Positions 21,701 through 30,323 of a DNA stretch of 33,967 bases are shown here, piece after piece. Location: positions 1 through 33,967 of the forward strand of contig NZ_CP028888.1 of assembly GCF_003606285.1 (NCBI RefSeq), given 5' to 3'. The DNA is from Borrelia turcica IST7 (GTDB lineage: Bacteria; Spirochaetota; Spirochaetia; Borreliales; Borreliaceae). Below the pieces are notes generated by a model. The model searched no databases. It had not been told where the DNA came from and saw only the letters and a program-made list of their open reading frames with translations. Every line of letters begins with the position of its first letter. Position 1 is the stretch's first letter. A program made the translations under genes and the position numbers.

Positions 21701-21790
21701 TGCTGTACCTTTACTTTTAAAAAATATTTTTCTAAATCTAGTTAATTATATGCATTATCAATATATAATTAATATAAGAGGTATACTAAG

Positions 21791-22462
21791 GTGCAAGCAA
21801 CACAAGAACAAGCAGATTACACAAGATATCACATAACAGAACAGCAAGTATATGAAGAGCTTATAAGAATGGGTATGGACAAACCAATAGCTATACAATT
21901 TGCAAATAAGTATTTTTATAATGAGCTTACTCAGCGAGACCTTGAAAACTTAGAAAAAAACTTCAATGTTAGACTAAAAGCAATAGAAGATAGAATTATG
22001 GGCGTTGAAAATAGAATAAGTGAACTTAAGGATGATATTAAAAGTCTTGACACTAAAATAGACAGCGTTAGAAATGAACTTAAGGATGATATTAAAAGTC
22101 TTGACACTAAAATAGACAATGTTAGAAATGAACTTAAGGATGATATTAAGAATGTTAAAGATGAATTAAATAATAAGATAGATAGTGTTAGAAATGAACT
22201 TAAAGATGATTATAAGAGCCTTGACACTAAAATAGACAGCGTTAGAAATGAACTTAAGGATGATATTAAGAATGTTAAGGATGATATTAAAAATGTTAAA
22301 GAAGATTTAAATCATAAGATAGACAGTGTTAAGAATGAACTTAGTGTTAAGATAGACAGTTTAGAAAAAAATAATAAATGGATATTTGGATTAACATTTA
22401 CAATTTGGCTTACTACCTTAGGTGGATTTATAGCTCTTTTTATAGCCATGTATACAAAATAA
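21791..22462 (+). CDS. bdr: Bdr family protein with extensive repeats
   Basis: 223 residues, GTG start at 21791 after TAAGAGG, with TATAAT at 21764-21769. The conserved Bdr head (TEQQVYEELIRMGMDKPIA, YFYNELTQRDLENLEK) occupies residues ~16-58. Residues ~75-200 are tandem units of the type KDDIKSLDTKIDSVRNEL, predicted to form a long coiled coil. The C-terminus is a membrane helix (WIFGLTFTIWLTTLGGFIALFIAM). It is a longer paralogue of the 7233 gene and on the opposite strand. Bdr function is unknown; phosphorylation in the repeat (T/S next to K/D) has been proposed for the family. Confidence 0.9.
   Translation: MQATQEQADYTRYHITEQQVYEELIRMGMDKPIAIQFANKYFYNELTQRDLENLEKNFNVRLKAIEDRIMGVENRISELKDDIKSLDTKIDSVRNELKDDIKSLDTKIDNVRNELKDDIKNVKDELNNKIDSVRNELKDDYKSLDTKIDSVRNELKDDIKNVKDDIKNVKEDLNHKIDSVKNELSVKIDSLEKNNKWIFGLTFTIWLTTLGGFIALFIAMYTK
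22021..22340 (+). repeat. Bdr coding repeats (33- and 54-bp units)
   Basis: GAACTTAAGGATGATATTAA recurs at about 22022, 22076, 22130 and 22250, joined by GTCTTGACACTAAAATAGAC or AATGTTAA-type linkers. All spacing is in multiples of three. The near identity suggests recent expansion. Confidence 0.85.
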
Positions 22463-22568
22463 ACCAAACATACAAAAACCAAAACCACAGATAAAGTCAA
22501 AACCCCGCTAAATTTTCCTCTTTATTTAAGAGAAAATACAGATTAAATATCATTTGGATGCAAAAGAA

Positions 22569-22612
22569 GTACACTTTTTGTTGAAAAAAATATTTTTTGT
22601 TAAAATTAAAAT
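22569..22612 (+). promoter_or_regulatory. Putative phage late promoter of the head operon (leaderless)
   Basis: GTACACTTTTT (22569-22579) and TTTGTTAAAATTA (22596-22608) recur here as at 1036-1076. TTGTTG (22578-22583) and TAAAAT (22601-22606) are 17 bases apart, so transcription should begin at about 22613, which is the A of the portal ATG. No ribosome site precedes the ATG. Confidence 0.65.
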
Positions 22613-23893
22613 ATGGATGAAAAAGCTAGTTACAACAGAGAAGGGCAAGGAAGCATAGAGCGTGCACGACAGAATGCAAGCAGACTTTATGAATACTCTA
22701 TATTTTTTAGAAATTATATTGAAAGCACACCAGAGGATGCACTAAAGAATGGGATTGCACTTAACTTCTTAGACGAAGGGGGGCAGGTAGACAGTAAGGC
22801 AAGGATACTTTTACTTAAGAATTTAAAGGTTAAGCTTAAAGAGGCGTTGCGTCAGGCTATGATAAGTCATAGGTTTTACGGGTTTGGATACATTTTAATC
22901 CAAACTAATGGAATTGACGACGACCTTAAGAGGGGTGTTAATAAGGACACACCTACGGGATTTGTATTCCTTGAGCCTAGAAAAATAGTAGATAATAATC
23001 CCAAACTAGACAAACCTTACATTGAATATGTTAGGAATGTCTACGAAGAGAGTGGTGATAGGAGAGGCAGGGATAGCAATATTCAGATACATAAGAGCAG
23101 ACTCATTATGTATCTGAATTACGATATAATTTTGGATAAATTTGTTCCGGTCTACTCACAAGGACTAATCACAGGATTTGAGCTTTTTGAAGATATTTAC
23201 AGACAAATAAGCAAGCGAATAGGCAACTTTAATTTCCTTCACTATAAGGATGAAACGCTAGTTGACCTTATGAATACAATAGAAGAGATACGAGTAGAGG
23301 CAACTAAGCTTAGACAAGGTAATAAGGAAAACCACTTTTTAAACTTTTTAAATTCAGCTAGCAATAATAGGCTTATAAATAACAGGATTCACTCATTAGA
23401 ACATACAAGTGAGGCTTTAGAGAGAGAGTTAGGGAAACTCAAGAATAAGTTACACAATGAAGGGATATTCTACACATCAAATGAGAATGCTAGCCTAGAG
23501 ATAGTAAAGTATGACCTTGCATTTTTAAAGGATGCATTTGAATTAGTTAAAGCAAAAATAGGGGCGGATACTAAGGAACCATTAACTCGTAGCTTTAATG
23601 AACAAGTTAAGGGGTTGGGTAGTGACGGGAAGGGTGATAGGACTAATTACTATGATTATTTAAAGGGGGTACAAGAGGCGGTAGAGATTGCTGTTAATAG
23701 CAAGCTTAACACACACTACAATCTTGATATGAAGTTTAATGATATTGAGGTATTAAACACAGAAGAGCGTATAGCACAAGAGACATTGTTCATTGATGCA
23801 TATACAAAATACCTAAACCTAGAGGCAGACCCAAGGGTAAGTGCGAAGCAGGCAGAATACATTAAGAGCAACTTACCGATATTGGGTAAATAA
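22613..23893 (+). CDS. Phage portal protein
   Basis: 426 residues from ATG 22613. The N-terminal part (ASRLYEYSIFFRNYIESTPEDALKNGI, FYGFGYILIQTNG, FLEPRKIVDN) and the middle helix region with KAKIGADTKEPLTRSFNE match the DUF1073-type portal family, including the BBP02-like portal of cp32. The protein forms the dodecameric DNA channel at the head vertex and the docking site for TerL. It is the first gene of the plus-strand head/tail run, and the likely leaderless promoter lies directly upstream. In cp32 the terminase precedes it on the same strand; here it is 5.7 kb away and reversed. Confidence 0.82.
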   Translation: MDEKASYNREGQGSIERARQNASRLYEYSIFFRNYIESTPEDALKNGIALNFLDEGGQVDSKARILLLKNLKVKLKEALRQAMISHRFYGFGYILIQTNGIDDDLKRGVNKDTPTGFVFLEPRKIVDNNPKLDKPYIEYVRNVYEESGDRRGRDSNIQIHKSRLIMYLNYDIILDKFVPVYSQGLITGFELFEDIYRQISKRIGNFNFLHYKDETLVDLMNTIEEIRVEATKLRQGNKENHFLNFLNSASNNRLINNRIHSLEHTSEALERELGKLKNKLHNEGIFYTSNENASLEIVKYDLAFLKDAFELVKAKIGADTKEPLTRSFNEQVKGLGSDGKGDRTNYYDYLKGVQEAVEIAVNSKLNTHYNLDMKFNDIEVLNTEERIAQETLFIDAYTKYLNLEADPRVSAKQAEYIKSNLPILGK

Positions 23894-23917
23894 GAAAACA
23901 ATGGAAGGAGGTAGAAA

Positions 23918-24634
23918 ATGGTGGACACGGTTCCAACAACACAGGCTAGTAGCAAGGAGACAGCCCATTTGGATGATGATAAGACTACTAGTAATTTAGT
24001 AGCTAGTGATACTCAAGCTAGCATTACAAGAGAAGAGTATCAAGGCCTTATGGATACACTTCGTGAGTTTAAGCAACAACTTGTTGCAAGTAAAGAAGGA
24101 CAGACTAATTTTTACAAAAAGCCGTCAATTGATGAGCAAGTGGCAAGGGAAATTGCTTCAAATGAGAGGCGAGAACTTACACAAAAAGAGCTTGCAGATA
24201 AGGCTAAATTTATTAGTGAGGTTAGTAAGCTAGCAGAAGAGAACTTAGCTAGTCACTTTAATACAGAAAAACTAGAGCTGCAAGGGTATCATACCGATGA
24301 GATAGTAGATGCTCAGATTAAGGCATTAGTTAAAAAGTATGTTCCACAAGAGACTATTATAGCAATAGCAGGGACTAGTGATTTAGAAAAAGTTAAAAAG
24401 GGGAGTGAACTTTTAGGACAATTATTTAGGGTTGCTAAGGCTCATATAAGAGATAGACAAAATAGATACAACTCACAAAGAGCACTAAATAGTATCTTAA
24501 CAAGAAGTGAGAATAGTGAGTTTAAGAGTTTTTCAAATGATGGAGCTAATCTTTTAGCGGAAGATGATTTTAAGTATGCAAACCTAAATTATTGGAAGCA
24601 AAGGCGAGAAAATAGAGAAAAGCAAGTATCTTAA
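23918..24634 (+). CDS. DUF1357-like protein, probable scaffold
   Basis: 238 residues, ATG 23918, with AAGGAGG upstream. The N-terminus is Ser/Thr/Gln-rich and disordered; the central part is helical and charged (ITREEYQGLMDTLREFKQQL, LTQKELADKAKFISEV). The C-terminal block has HIRDRQNRYNSQRALNSIL and ANLNYWKQRRENREKQ. This matches my memory of the Borrelia DUF1357 family. Position between portal and capsid-like genes plus the helical, charged make-up suggests a scaffolding protein; this is inference. Confidence 0.65.
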   Translation: MVDTVPTTQASSKETAHLDDDKTTSNLVASDTQASITREEYQGLMDTLREFKQQLVASKEGQTNFYKKPSIDEQVAREIASNERRELTQKELADKAKFISEVSKLAEENLASHFNTEKLELQGYHTDEIVDAQIKALVKKYVPQETIIAIAGTSDLEKVKKGSELLGQLFRVAKAHIRDRQNRYNSQRALNSILTRSENSEFKSFSNDGANLLAEDDFKYANLNYWKQRRENREKQVS

Positions 24635-24660
24635 AACCACAAAAAAAGGAGGATTAAATT

Positions 24661-25284
24661 ATGTCAACAGACACAACAGAGTTGCAAAAACAAATTCAGA
24701 AATTACAACAAGAAAAGAGTAGCCTTGAGGCGCAATTACAACAAGAGAAGGCTAAGACTACTAGTAAGCAACAAGATGCAATATCACTACTTCAAAGTAA
24801 GGGCGAGCGTGAGATTAGACCAACAACAAACTTAGAGAATGATTTTGTTAACCAGAATAAACAGTTTGCAAGTTATGCATCAACTAGAGTTGACCCTAAG
24901 ACAAGAATAGAAGCATTACCTTATAAGGGATTTTGCCACAAAATGGGTGTAAAGCTAGTTTATGACACAGAATATGAGAAACAAGTTGAGGCAGGCGGTG
25001 GTGATGAGCTTTATGGTGTTTGCATTAATGTTGATGAGTACTTAAAGGTAGCACATGTGGTAAGAACAGTGTGTCAAGGGCATTTTGTTTGCGCTAACGG
25101 AAGCATTAAAGCAGGTGATAAGCTTACCTTTTCAGATAAGGGGATATTAGAAAAAGCTGTAAAGAATCGTCATACTTATGCGCATGCTACTGCAGTTAAG
25201 GATTCATTTGAATTTAGTGATAAGAAGGGTATTTATGGTGTAGAGGTTGATTTTAATGGATTTGTTGCACCAAAAGTAAACTAA
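24661..25284 (+). CDS. DUF228-like protein, possible head decoration
   Basis: 207 residues, ATG 24661 after AAAAAAGGAGG. Residues ~5-45 form a Gln/Glu/Lys coiled coil (LQKQIQKLQQEKSSLEAQL). The remainder is beta-rich with GVCINVDEYLKVAHVVRTV, HFVCANGSIKAGDKLTF and GIYGVEVDFNGFV. The Borrelia DUF228 family is recognised. The compact beta fold between scaffold and capsid-like genes suits a head decoration protein, an inference from order and fold type. Confidence 0.65.
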   Translation: MSTDTTELQKQIQKLQQEKSSLEAQLQQEKAKTTSKQQDAISLLQSKGEREIRPTTNLENDFVNQNKQFASYASTRVDPKTRIEALPYKGFCHKMGVKLVYDTEYEKQVEAGGGDELYGVCINVDEYLKVAHVVRTVCQGHFVCANGSIKAGDKLTFSDKGILEKAVKNRHTYAHATAVKDSFEFSDKKGIYGVEVDFNGFVAPKVN

Positions 25285-25315
25285 ATCTAAAAATAAAAAC
25301 AAGGAGAATATTTAA

Positions 25316-26278
25316 ATGTCATATTTAGATGATAATTACTATGCGAGAAAAGTTGCAGAAGTACTAGAAGAGGGTTTTGTTGATGAACCAGAGTTTTATA
25401 AATGGTTTACACCTAACCAGATAATTAATACAGATATAACATCGGGGCATTTCCAGACAACTAAATGGGAAGCATTTGTAGAGGATACACCTACCGCAGT
25501 GTCTAATGGGACTAATGTTGTGTCTAATATTCAATTTAGAAGTATCACAACACAAACAAGTTTCCTAAGGCTACAATACGCATTTAATCACTTAAGACGA
25601 GGCGCGGAGGATAAATATACTAGAAATGGTTACATAGGCGACCCTAGTATTAATATATTACCCTTCAAGGAAGCATACATAAAGGCACACAAGCTTATTG
25701 ATAAAATAAGAACAGCTTTTTTCCTTCTAGGATACATTTCAGTTGATAAGGACGGTAAGCACAAGAAGATTTTGCTTAATGATATTAAGGGAAAACCAAA
25801 TATGTTTGGGCTTATTAATACACCAAATCAAATTACTAAAAGCGTTGACAAGTCTAATATTAATTCACCAGAGAAGATAATTGAAGTATTTAAAGCAGGA
25901 CTTGCAGAAATGAACCTAGAGGAATATGCTTATGCACCAATAATGGTACTAATGGATAACCAGACTAGCCTTAAGCTTAATACTTACGACAAGAATGGTA
26001 GCAAGGCTAAGTATAAGACCATGCTACTAGACGACCTTGCAAGCATTAATAATGGAAATCCTACACAAATTAGAACAACACCACTACTTAAAGACAAGAT
26101 AATAATATTTCCTCATAAACCGGAATTATTACTCATAAATGAAGGACTTCCACCAATAATTAATGAGTTTGTTGAGAAGAGGTCTAATGATATGGAAACA
26201 AGTTATATTGATTTTGTTATTGGAAGCACCATGGCACATGATAAGACAATGCTTGTACTTAATATAGGGGACGCTTAA
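25316..26278 (+). CDS. Probable major capsid protein
   Basis: 320 residues from ATG 25316, eight bases after AAGGAG. It lies between DUF228-like and head-tail connector genes, the standard place for the major capsid gene, and its length is typical of an HK97-fold capsid. It starts DDNYYARKVAEVLEEGFVDE, has FLRLQYAFNHLRRGAEDKY, and ends with SYIDFVIGSTMAHDKTMLVL, a plausible beta-rich P/A domain. No signature motif is available, so the call rests on order and size. The strong ribosome site suits an abundant protein. Confidence 0.6.
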   Translation: MSYLDDNYYARKVAEVLEEGFVDEPEFYKWFTPNQIINTDITSGHFQTTKWEAFVEDTPTAVSNGTNVVSNIQFRSITTQTSFLRLQYAFNHLRRGAEDKYTRNGYIGDPSINILPFKEAYIKAHKLIDKIRTAFFLLGYISVDKDGKHKKILLNDIKGKPNMFGLINTPNQITKSVDKSNINSPEKIIEVFKAGLAEMNLEEYAYAPIMVLMDNQTSLKLNTYDKNGSKAKYKTMLLDDLASINNGNPTQIRTTPLLKDKIIIFPHKPELLLINEGLPPIINEFVEKRSNDMETSYIDFVIGSTMAHDKTMLVLNIGDA

Positions 26279-26280
26279 GT

Positions 26281-26685
26281 ATGAGTGCAACTACAAATAG
26301 TATTGATGAGATTCATAGACGTATTTTAGAGCTTTTAAGCCTTAATGCAGAAATCCTGTCTATAGAAAACCTTAAGACTTATATTCATCTACTAGAAGAT
26401 ATTCTCTTGGCAAAGAGAGTAGAACCCACTCTACTCTCTTCAAATGAGTCATTTCTTTTAGTCTACTATTTTGTAGCTTGCCAACTTATTAAAAAGGGTA
26501 CCCTTACTTCCTTTACATTTAATCGAATTAAATCGGAAAAGTTGGGTGAACTTGCAGTAGAATACTCAGACCCAGCACGCAATAAGGAGATTGATTCTAA
26601 GGATTTTTGCAACGAGTTTAATGAATTATTAGATGATTTAACCAAAAGGGGATACAAGCGAGTAAAACCATTAGGAGTAATATAA
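26281..26685 (+). CDS. Head-tail connector/adaptor-like protein, 134 aa
   Basis: Starts three bases after the capsid stop, with only a weak ribosome site, so it is probably coupled. The protein is helical (IHRRILELLSLNAEILSIENL, LKTYIHLLEDILLAKRV) and contains SFLLVYYFVACQLIKKGTL. Small helical proteins directly after the capsid gene are commonly head completion adaptors. Its stop and the next ATG share one base (TAATG). The family name is not recalled with confidence. Confidence 0.55.
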   Translation: MSATTNSIDEIHRRILELLSLNAEILSIENLKTYIHLLEDILLAKRVEPTLLSSNESFLLVYYFVACQLIKKGTLTSFTFNRIKSEKLGELAVEYSDPARNKEIDSKDFCNEFNELLDDLTKRGYKRVKPLGVI

Positions 26686-27068
26686 TGAGCCTGTCACTTA
26701 CAAGGCTTAGCGCTTCTACTAGTAGAGTTATTAATCACTTTAAACAAGAATTACTTCTCTACAAGAGAAGCGTATCTCAAAATGATGCATATAAAACGGT
26801 AGAGCAAGCTTACGCGCAAAATCCTGTAAATTTTACAGGTAGCATATCCTCATTAAGTGTAGTGGAACTAGATAATCTTTTAAGCATAGGAGGCCAAGAC
26901 CCAACATCTTATCTTAAGGTCTACACAGCAGACTTAAGCATAGATATTAAAAGAGGCGACAGGATAAGCATTAATGGATGCTTTTATTTAGTTGATTCTA
27001 TTCGTATGCATAAAAGGATAGGAATCTCTTTACTAGAAATGGTTATAAAGGAAGAAGTATGGGAATAA
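26685..27068 (+). CDS. DUF1506-like head-tail protein
   Basis: 127 residues, ATG 26685 sharing one base with the upstream stop. The sequence is partly helical at first (SRVINHFKQELLLYKRS) and beta-rich later (TADLSIDIKRGDRISINGCF, FYLVDSIRMHKRIGIS), the pattern of head-tail stopper proteins that carry an SH3-like barrel (RGDRISINGxFYLVD is reminiscent of their core). The Borrelia DUF1506 family is the probable match. It overlaps the next gene by ten bases. Confidence 0.6.
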   Translation: MSLSLTRLSASTSRVINHFKQELLLYKRSVSQNDAYKTVEQAYAQNPVNFTGSISSLSVVELDNLLSIGGQDPTSYLKVYTADLSIDIKRGDRISINGCFYLVDSIRMHKRIGISLLEMVIKEEVWE

Positions 27069-27475
27069 AGACAACATATAAAGAGTATGGTATAGAGATT
27101 GGTTGGTTTAGTAGCGAGATTGCAAGTATAGCAAAATTTCATGAACTTGGTACTAGTAATCTAGTTAGAAGAAGCCACCTTTACAAGGTGTTTAATCTTC
27201 AAGAGTTTCGTGAAGTAACTAACACTTTAATAAAAGATGCAATCGTTAATAAGAAAAGCATTAGTAGTGCACTAGAGAAGATAGCAATCATATTTATCGC
27301 ACTTTATAAAGATTTCGTCTTAAGTCAAGGGGTTACACCTAAGCTACTAGATAGGACAATTAAGGCTAAGAGGCGTAAGGGAAGCAGTACACCAGACACA
27401 CCATTAGTTGATACGGGTAGGATGATAAATTCGATTGAATACAGGCATATAACAAGAGAAGATTCAACATGTTAA
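27059..27475 (+). CDS. HK97-gp10-like tail completion protein
   Basis: 138 residues, ATG 27059, overlapping both neighbours. The early block SIAKFHELGTSN and the late block PLVDTGRMINSIEYRHI are characteristic of gp10-like and virion morphogenesis proteins, in which an H-x-x-G-T segment and a terminal LVDTGxLxxS motif bracket a helical middle. It would help complete the tail at its head-proximal end. The assignment is from motif pattern and order. Confidence 0.7.
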   Translation: MGIKTTYKEYGIEIGWFSSEIASIAKFHELGTSNLVRRSHLYKVFNLQEFREVTNTLIKDAIVNKKSISSALEKIAIIFIALYKDFVLSQGVTPKLLDRTIKAKRRKGSSTPDTPLVDTGRMINSIEYRHITREDSTC

Positions 27476-28035
27476 TAGACTTGCACGAAACACAGGTATA
27501 TGTTTTAAAAATTTTAGAAATGTTTGCTGTTGCATTAAAGAAGAAGCAGGGGATAAGTATTGAGCTTATCAATATAATAAATCACCCCTACTTAGAAGAT
27601 ATTAATACAAACAGTAGTGATGTAGTAGCCATAAAGGTTATAGATTATGGCAGGTTAGGTAATCGTGAACTTAGAAGTGGGGGTTTTTATGATAGTGTTA
27701 ATGAATATGAGCTTATGATAAGCCTGTATTTTATATGCTTTATAACAAAAGAGAATGCGGTAAACCAAATTGATTTACTTAACAGAATGACTTTAATATA
27801 TCAAGAGTACAATTCATTCCTACATAACAATTCAAATATCTTCAAATTTAGCAAGGCAGTAGATAAGGAGTATGTCTTAAGGCTTAAGTATATCCTAAGA
27901 CACATTGGACGGTTTGCATTAAAAGACCCCATTACAGTTAAGAGTAAATACAGCAATAAGGCAATCTCTACCAATATTATAACAAAAGTTAATGTTCAGG
28001 TTATCGAAGAGAAGATAACTAGCACACAAAAGTAA
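27469..28035 (+). CDS. DUF764-like protein, probable tail terminator
   Basis: 188 residues from ATG 27469, overlapping the previous stop by seven bases. Alternating hydrophobic strands (YELMISLYFICFITKENAVN, VVAIKVIDYG) and helices (QIDLLNRMTLIYQEYNSFL) fit a small alpha/beta protein. In contractile-tail phages the gene between the gp10-like and sheath genes is usually the tail terminator, and I infer that role. The DUF764 label is tentative. Confidence 0.55.
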   Translation: MLIDLHETQVYVLKILEMFAVALKKKQGISIELINIINHPYLEDINTNSSDVVAIKVIDYGRLGNRELRSGGFYDSVNEYELMISLYFICFITKENAVNQIDLLNRMTLIYQEYNSFLHNNSNIFKFSKAVDKEYVLRLKYILRHIGRFALKDPITVKSKYSNKAISTNIITKVNVQVIEEKITSTQK

Positions 28036-28049
28036 AAGGAGGTTAAAGT

Positions 28050-29156
28050 ATGCCACAAGATACAATTAAGGTCAATTTAGTTGATAACGCGCTACAAATG
28101 AATGTTATAAATTACTATAGACCGCTATTAATATTTAAAAGTGAAGTATTAGACGGGGTAGCGCTTATGCTTACAAGCCAAGCTTATGAGGATGATATTT
28201 TAAACCTTAAGATGATATCAAGTATTTCAAGTGACCAGAGCAAACAACAAACAGCTAAGAATGAGCGGGGTTTGCTAACAAGAGCAGTTAAGGATTATTT
28301 TGATGAAGGCGGGTTTAAATCACTTGATATCCTGCTTTTTAAAGACATTAAGGAAGTTAAAGCTTATCTTAAAGTGAACCTACACCCATTTGTTTGCTTC
28401 GTAAATCCTTGTGAAGATAAGAACACAACAGATATTACCTCTCTTGTAAACCCAAATAACTTTATTGTCTTCTCAAAGACAAGCCGTGATTTACCAACTG
28501 CACTAAAGAGTAAGAAAGGCAGGCAATTAGAAAATCTTATTCTTTTCTATAACAAGGAAACTACTAATAAAGAGGGTGCGAGTGAATATGATAATACACA
28601 TATTAAATTTATATCACAATACCTACATCAGGCTAGCATGTTTCATGCAACCAATCCTTATGGGATAAGAATTAAAGCAGAACCCATAATCACAGACACA
28701 GAGCTTATTAGCTCACTTAGGGGTAGTAATATTAACTTCTATACTCTTCTTAATGAGACAGGATATGATGGAATACTTGCTATTAAGGAAGGTGTTGACC
28801 TTGCAGGACGTCCCATTGATGAGATTGCTACTTATGCTTATATAAAAAATAAAGCAACCGAAGAGCTTATAAGAATATGGAACGCTAATAACAGAAGTAA
28901 CTCTAAACTAAGCACGATTCAACTAGAGGGTGCAAGTCCTAATGTATACACTTCAGCACTAGAGGTACTATTTAAACGATTTAAGGATAACGGGCTTATT
29001 TTCTCTTTTAGCGATATCAAATTCAAAATAGAGCCTATTGATAACGCTCTTAGAATGTCTCTTAGTGTTATGATTCAATACAATCATAGCCTTAATACCG
29101 TAGAACTTAAGATTACAGCCGAAGATATTAATGCAATTTTTAAGGGGGATAAGTAA
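28050..29156 (+). CDS. DUF787-like contractile tail sheath protein
   Basis: 368 residues from ATG 28050, with TAAAAGGAGG and a leader identical over 21 bases to that of blyA. The start NLVDNALQMNVINYYRPLLIF and the later IKEGVDLAGRPIDEIATYAYI and ELKITAEDINAIFK fit the Borrelia DUF787 family. The C-terminal part resembles the sheath core handshake region, and the gene stands immediately before the tube gene, as sheath genes do. The protein is shorter than T4 sheath but in range for simple contractile phages. Confidence 0.72.
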   Translation: MPQDTIKVNLVDNALQMNVINYYRPLLIFKSEVLDGVALMLTSQAYEDDILNLKMISSISSDQSKQQTAKNERGLLTRAVKDYFDEGGFKSLDILLFKDIKEVKAYLKVNLHPFVCFVNPCEDKNTTDITSLVNPNNFIVFSKTSRDLPTALKSKKGRQLENLILFYNKETTNKEGASEYDNTHIKFISQYLHQASMFHATNPYGIRIKAEPIITDTELISSLRGSNINFYTLLNETGYDGILAIKEGVDLAGRPIDEIATYAYIKNKATEELIRIWNANNRSNSKLSTIQLEGASPNVYTSALEVLFKRFKDNGLIFSFSDIKFKIEPIDNALRMSLSVMIQYNHSLNTVELKITAEDINAIFKGDK

Positions 29157-29594
29157 ATGGCATACGATGGACACACTAGTTTTCAAAACTTTAAAGACTC
29201 TGTATTTATTTTCAATGAGCATGAATTTAAACACGGACGAATTAAGATAAGTAAGGGGAAAAATGAGATTGCTAAAACATCCAATTTAGGTGATATGGCA
29301 TTTTTTCTAAAACAAGAAGCTAACTTTTATATCATCGAATTAGAGGTAAGTAAAAACAGTTATGACTACAAAAAATTAATGGCATTTTATCATGCACAAG
29401 AAAATGGCGACCAGAGACCGGAAGACAATTATAAACCATTAACTTTTCTTGATAAAGAAGGCGGTGTTAAGATTACAACAGAGCATGCATTCTTTACAAG
29501 CTATAATGAACTCTCATATAACCCCGAAGAGCCAGCAGAGGTCACATTTACTCTTAATGCAATCAAGTGCACGACAGAATTTATAGACAAATAA
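29157..29594 (+). CDS. DUF1463-like tail tube protein
   Basis: 145 residues; the ATG directly follows the sheath stop (TAAATGG), with GGGGAT as ribosome site in the upstream gene. A beta-rich sequence with FNEHEFKHGRIKISKGKNEI, FYIIELEVSKNSYDYKKL and AEVTFTLNAIKC fits tube proteins of contractile tails, and the Borrelia DUF1463 family is the likely match. Order sheath-tube-chaperones-tape measure is textbook, which supports the role. Confidence 0.7.
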   Translation: MAYDGHTSFQNFKDSVFIFNEHEFKHGRIKISKGKNEIAKTSNLGDMAFFLKQEANFYIIELEVSKNSYDYKKLMAFYHAQENGDQRPEDNYKPLTFLDKEGGVKITTEHAFFTSYNELSYNPEEPAEVTFTLNAIKCTTEFIDK

Positions 29595-29607
29595 TTAGGG
29601 AGCTTTT

Positions 29608-30075
29608 ATGAGATATTCATTAGTAATACTAACTAAGAGTGGCGATATTAAATTTGAATTAAAGACTATGTCAATGTATGAATGGGATATGCTTTTAGGA
29701 TTTGATAACACACTAGATACCCTACGTGATATGAATAAATTTGAACTTGTTCTTAATCATATGATTTGCTCATTTCAACATGATTTATATGATTCATTTT
29801 TTAAATATCTTTATGGTGAAATCTTAGATAAAGATAGAAAGTTTGCAGAAATATATAAAACAGACTTATTTTTGCTTATATATAAGCTACATTACGATAT
29901 TTTTGAGAATTCACAAACAGAGCGGTTACCTAAACTTGTATACATAGAAGGATTTTTTGACTCTAAGCTTAACTTAAATAAATACGACTATATTAATGAG
30001 GATTGGAATTATTCTTATGTAGCAAATTTAATGAATATGAATACTTTAGGCAATTTGAATGAGCAGTCAAAATAA
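29608..30075 (+). CDS. DUF1473-like tail assembly chaperone
   Basis: 155 residues from ATG 29608, after TAGGGAG. It starts with a beta hairpin (RYSLVILTKSGDIKFELKTM) and is then helical (YEWDMLLGFDNTLDTLRDMN). The place between tube and tape-measure genes is that of the first tail assembly chaperone. The following small gene overlaps by 17 bases in another frame, recalling G/GT pairs, but a TGA stands directly before its ATG, so a classical fusion is not evident. Confidence 0.65.
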   Translation: MRYSLVILTKSGDIKFELKTMSMYEWDMLLGFDNTLDTLRDMNKFELVLNHMICSFQHDLYDSFFKYLYGEILDKDRKFAEIYKTDLFLLIYKLHYDIFENSQTERLPKLVYIEGFFDSKLNLNKYDYINEDWNYSYVANLMNMNTLGNLNEQSK

Positions 30076-30301
30076 AAACTCTTCATTTTTACATATTTAC
30101 CATAAATACAAACAATTTATTGATAAGGAATTAAAGTCAAAAGACAATCAATATATTTTGCCTCTAATTTTAGGTATCTGTAATGATTTAGAGCAAATCA
30201 AACAACTTGATGGTAAGGATTTTAGGCTCATAAGAAAAGCATGCCTTTTAAAATTAGAGTATGAAGAATGGAACCTTATACTTAATAAGATTCCATTCTA
30301 G
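30059..30301 (+). CDS. DUF1322-like second tail assembly protein
   Basis: 80 residues from ATG 30059, inside the end of the previous gene. Helical, with FLHIYHKYKQFIDKELKSKD and QYILPLILGICNDLEQIKQL. The Borrelia DUF1322 family is the probable match. The start is supported by overlap rather than by a clear ribosome site, which suggests coupling to the upstream gene. Confidence 0.65.
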   Translation: MSSQNKNSSFLHIYHKYKQFIDKELKSKDNQYILPLILGICNDLEQIKQLDGKDFRLIRKACLLKLEYEEWNLILNKIPF

Positions 30302-30323
30302 TAAGGCCTCAGGAAGCAAAAAT

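Noticed and set aside
21931-22119. Minus-strand frame inside the repeat-rich bdr gene
   Set aside because: It reflects repeat composition only; the plus frame has the conserved Bdr head and membrane end.
30040-30075. Programmed frameshift joining the two tail chaperone genes
   Set aside because: In the frame of the second gene a TGA stands directly before its ATG, so a shift would have to occur in the 17-base overlap, and no slippery sequence is seen there.
30261-30323. Upstream extension of the tape measure protein
   Set aside because: It would overlap the DUF1322-like gene by 41 bases and has no ribosome site, whereas ATG 30324 has AGGAAGC.
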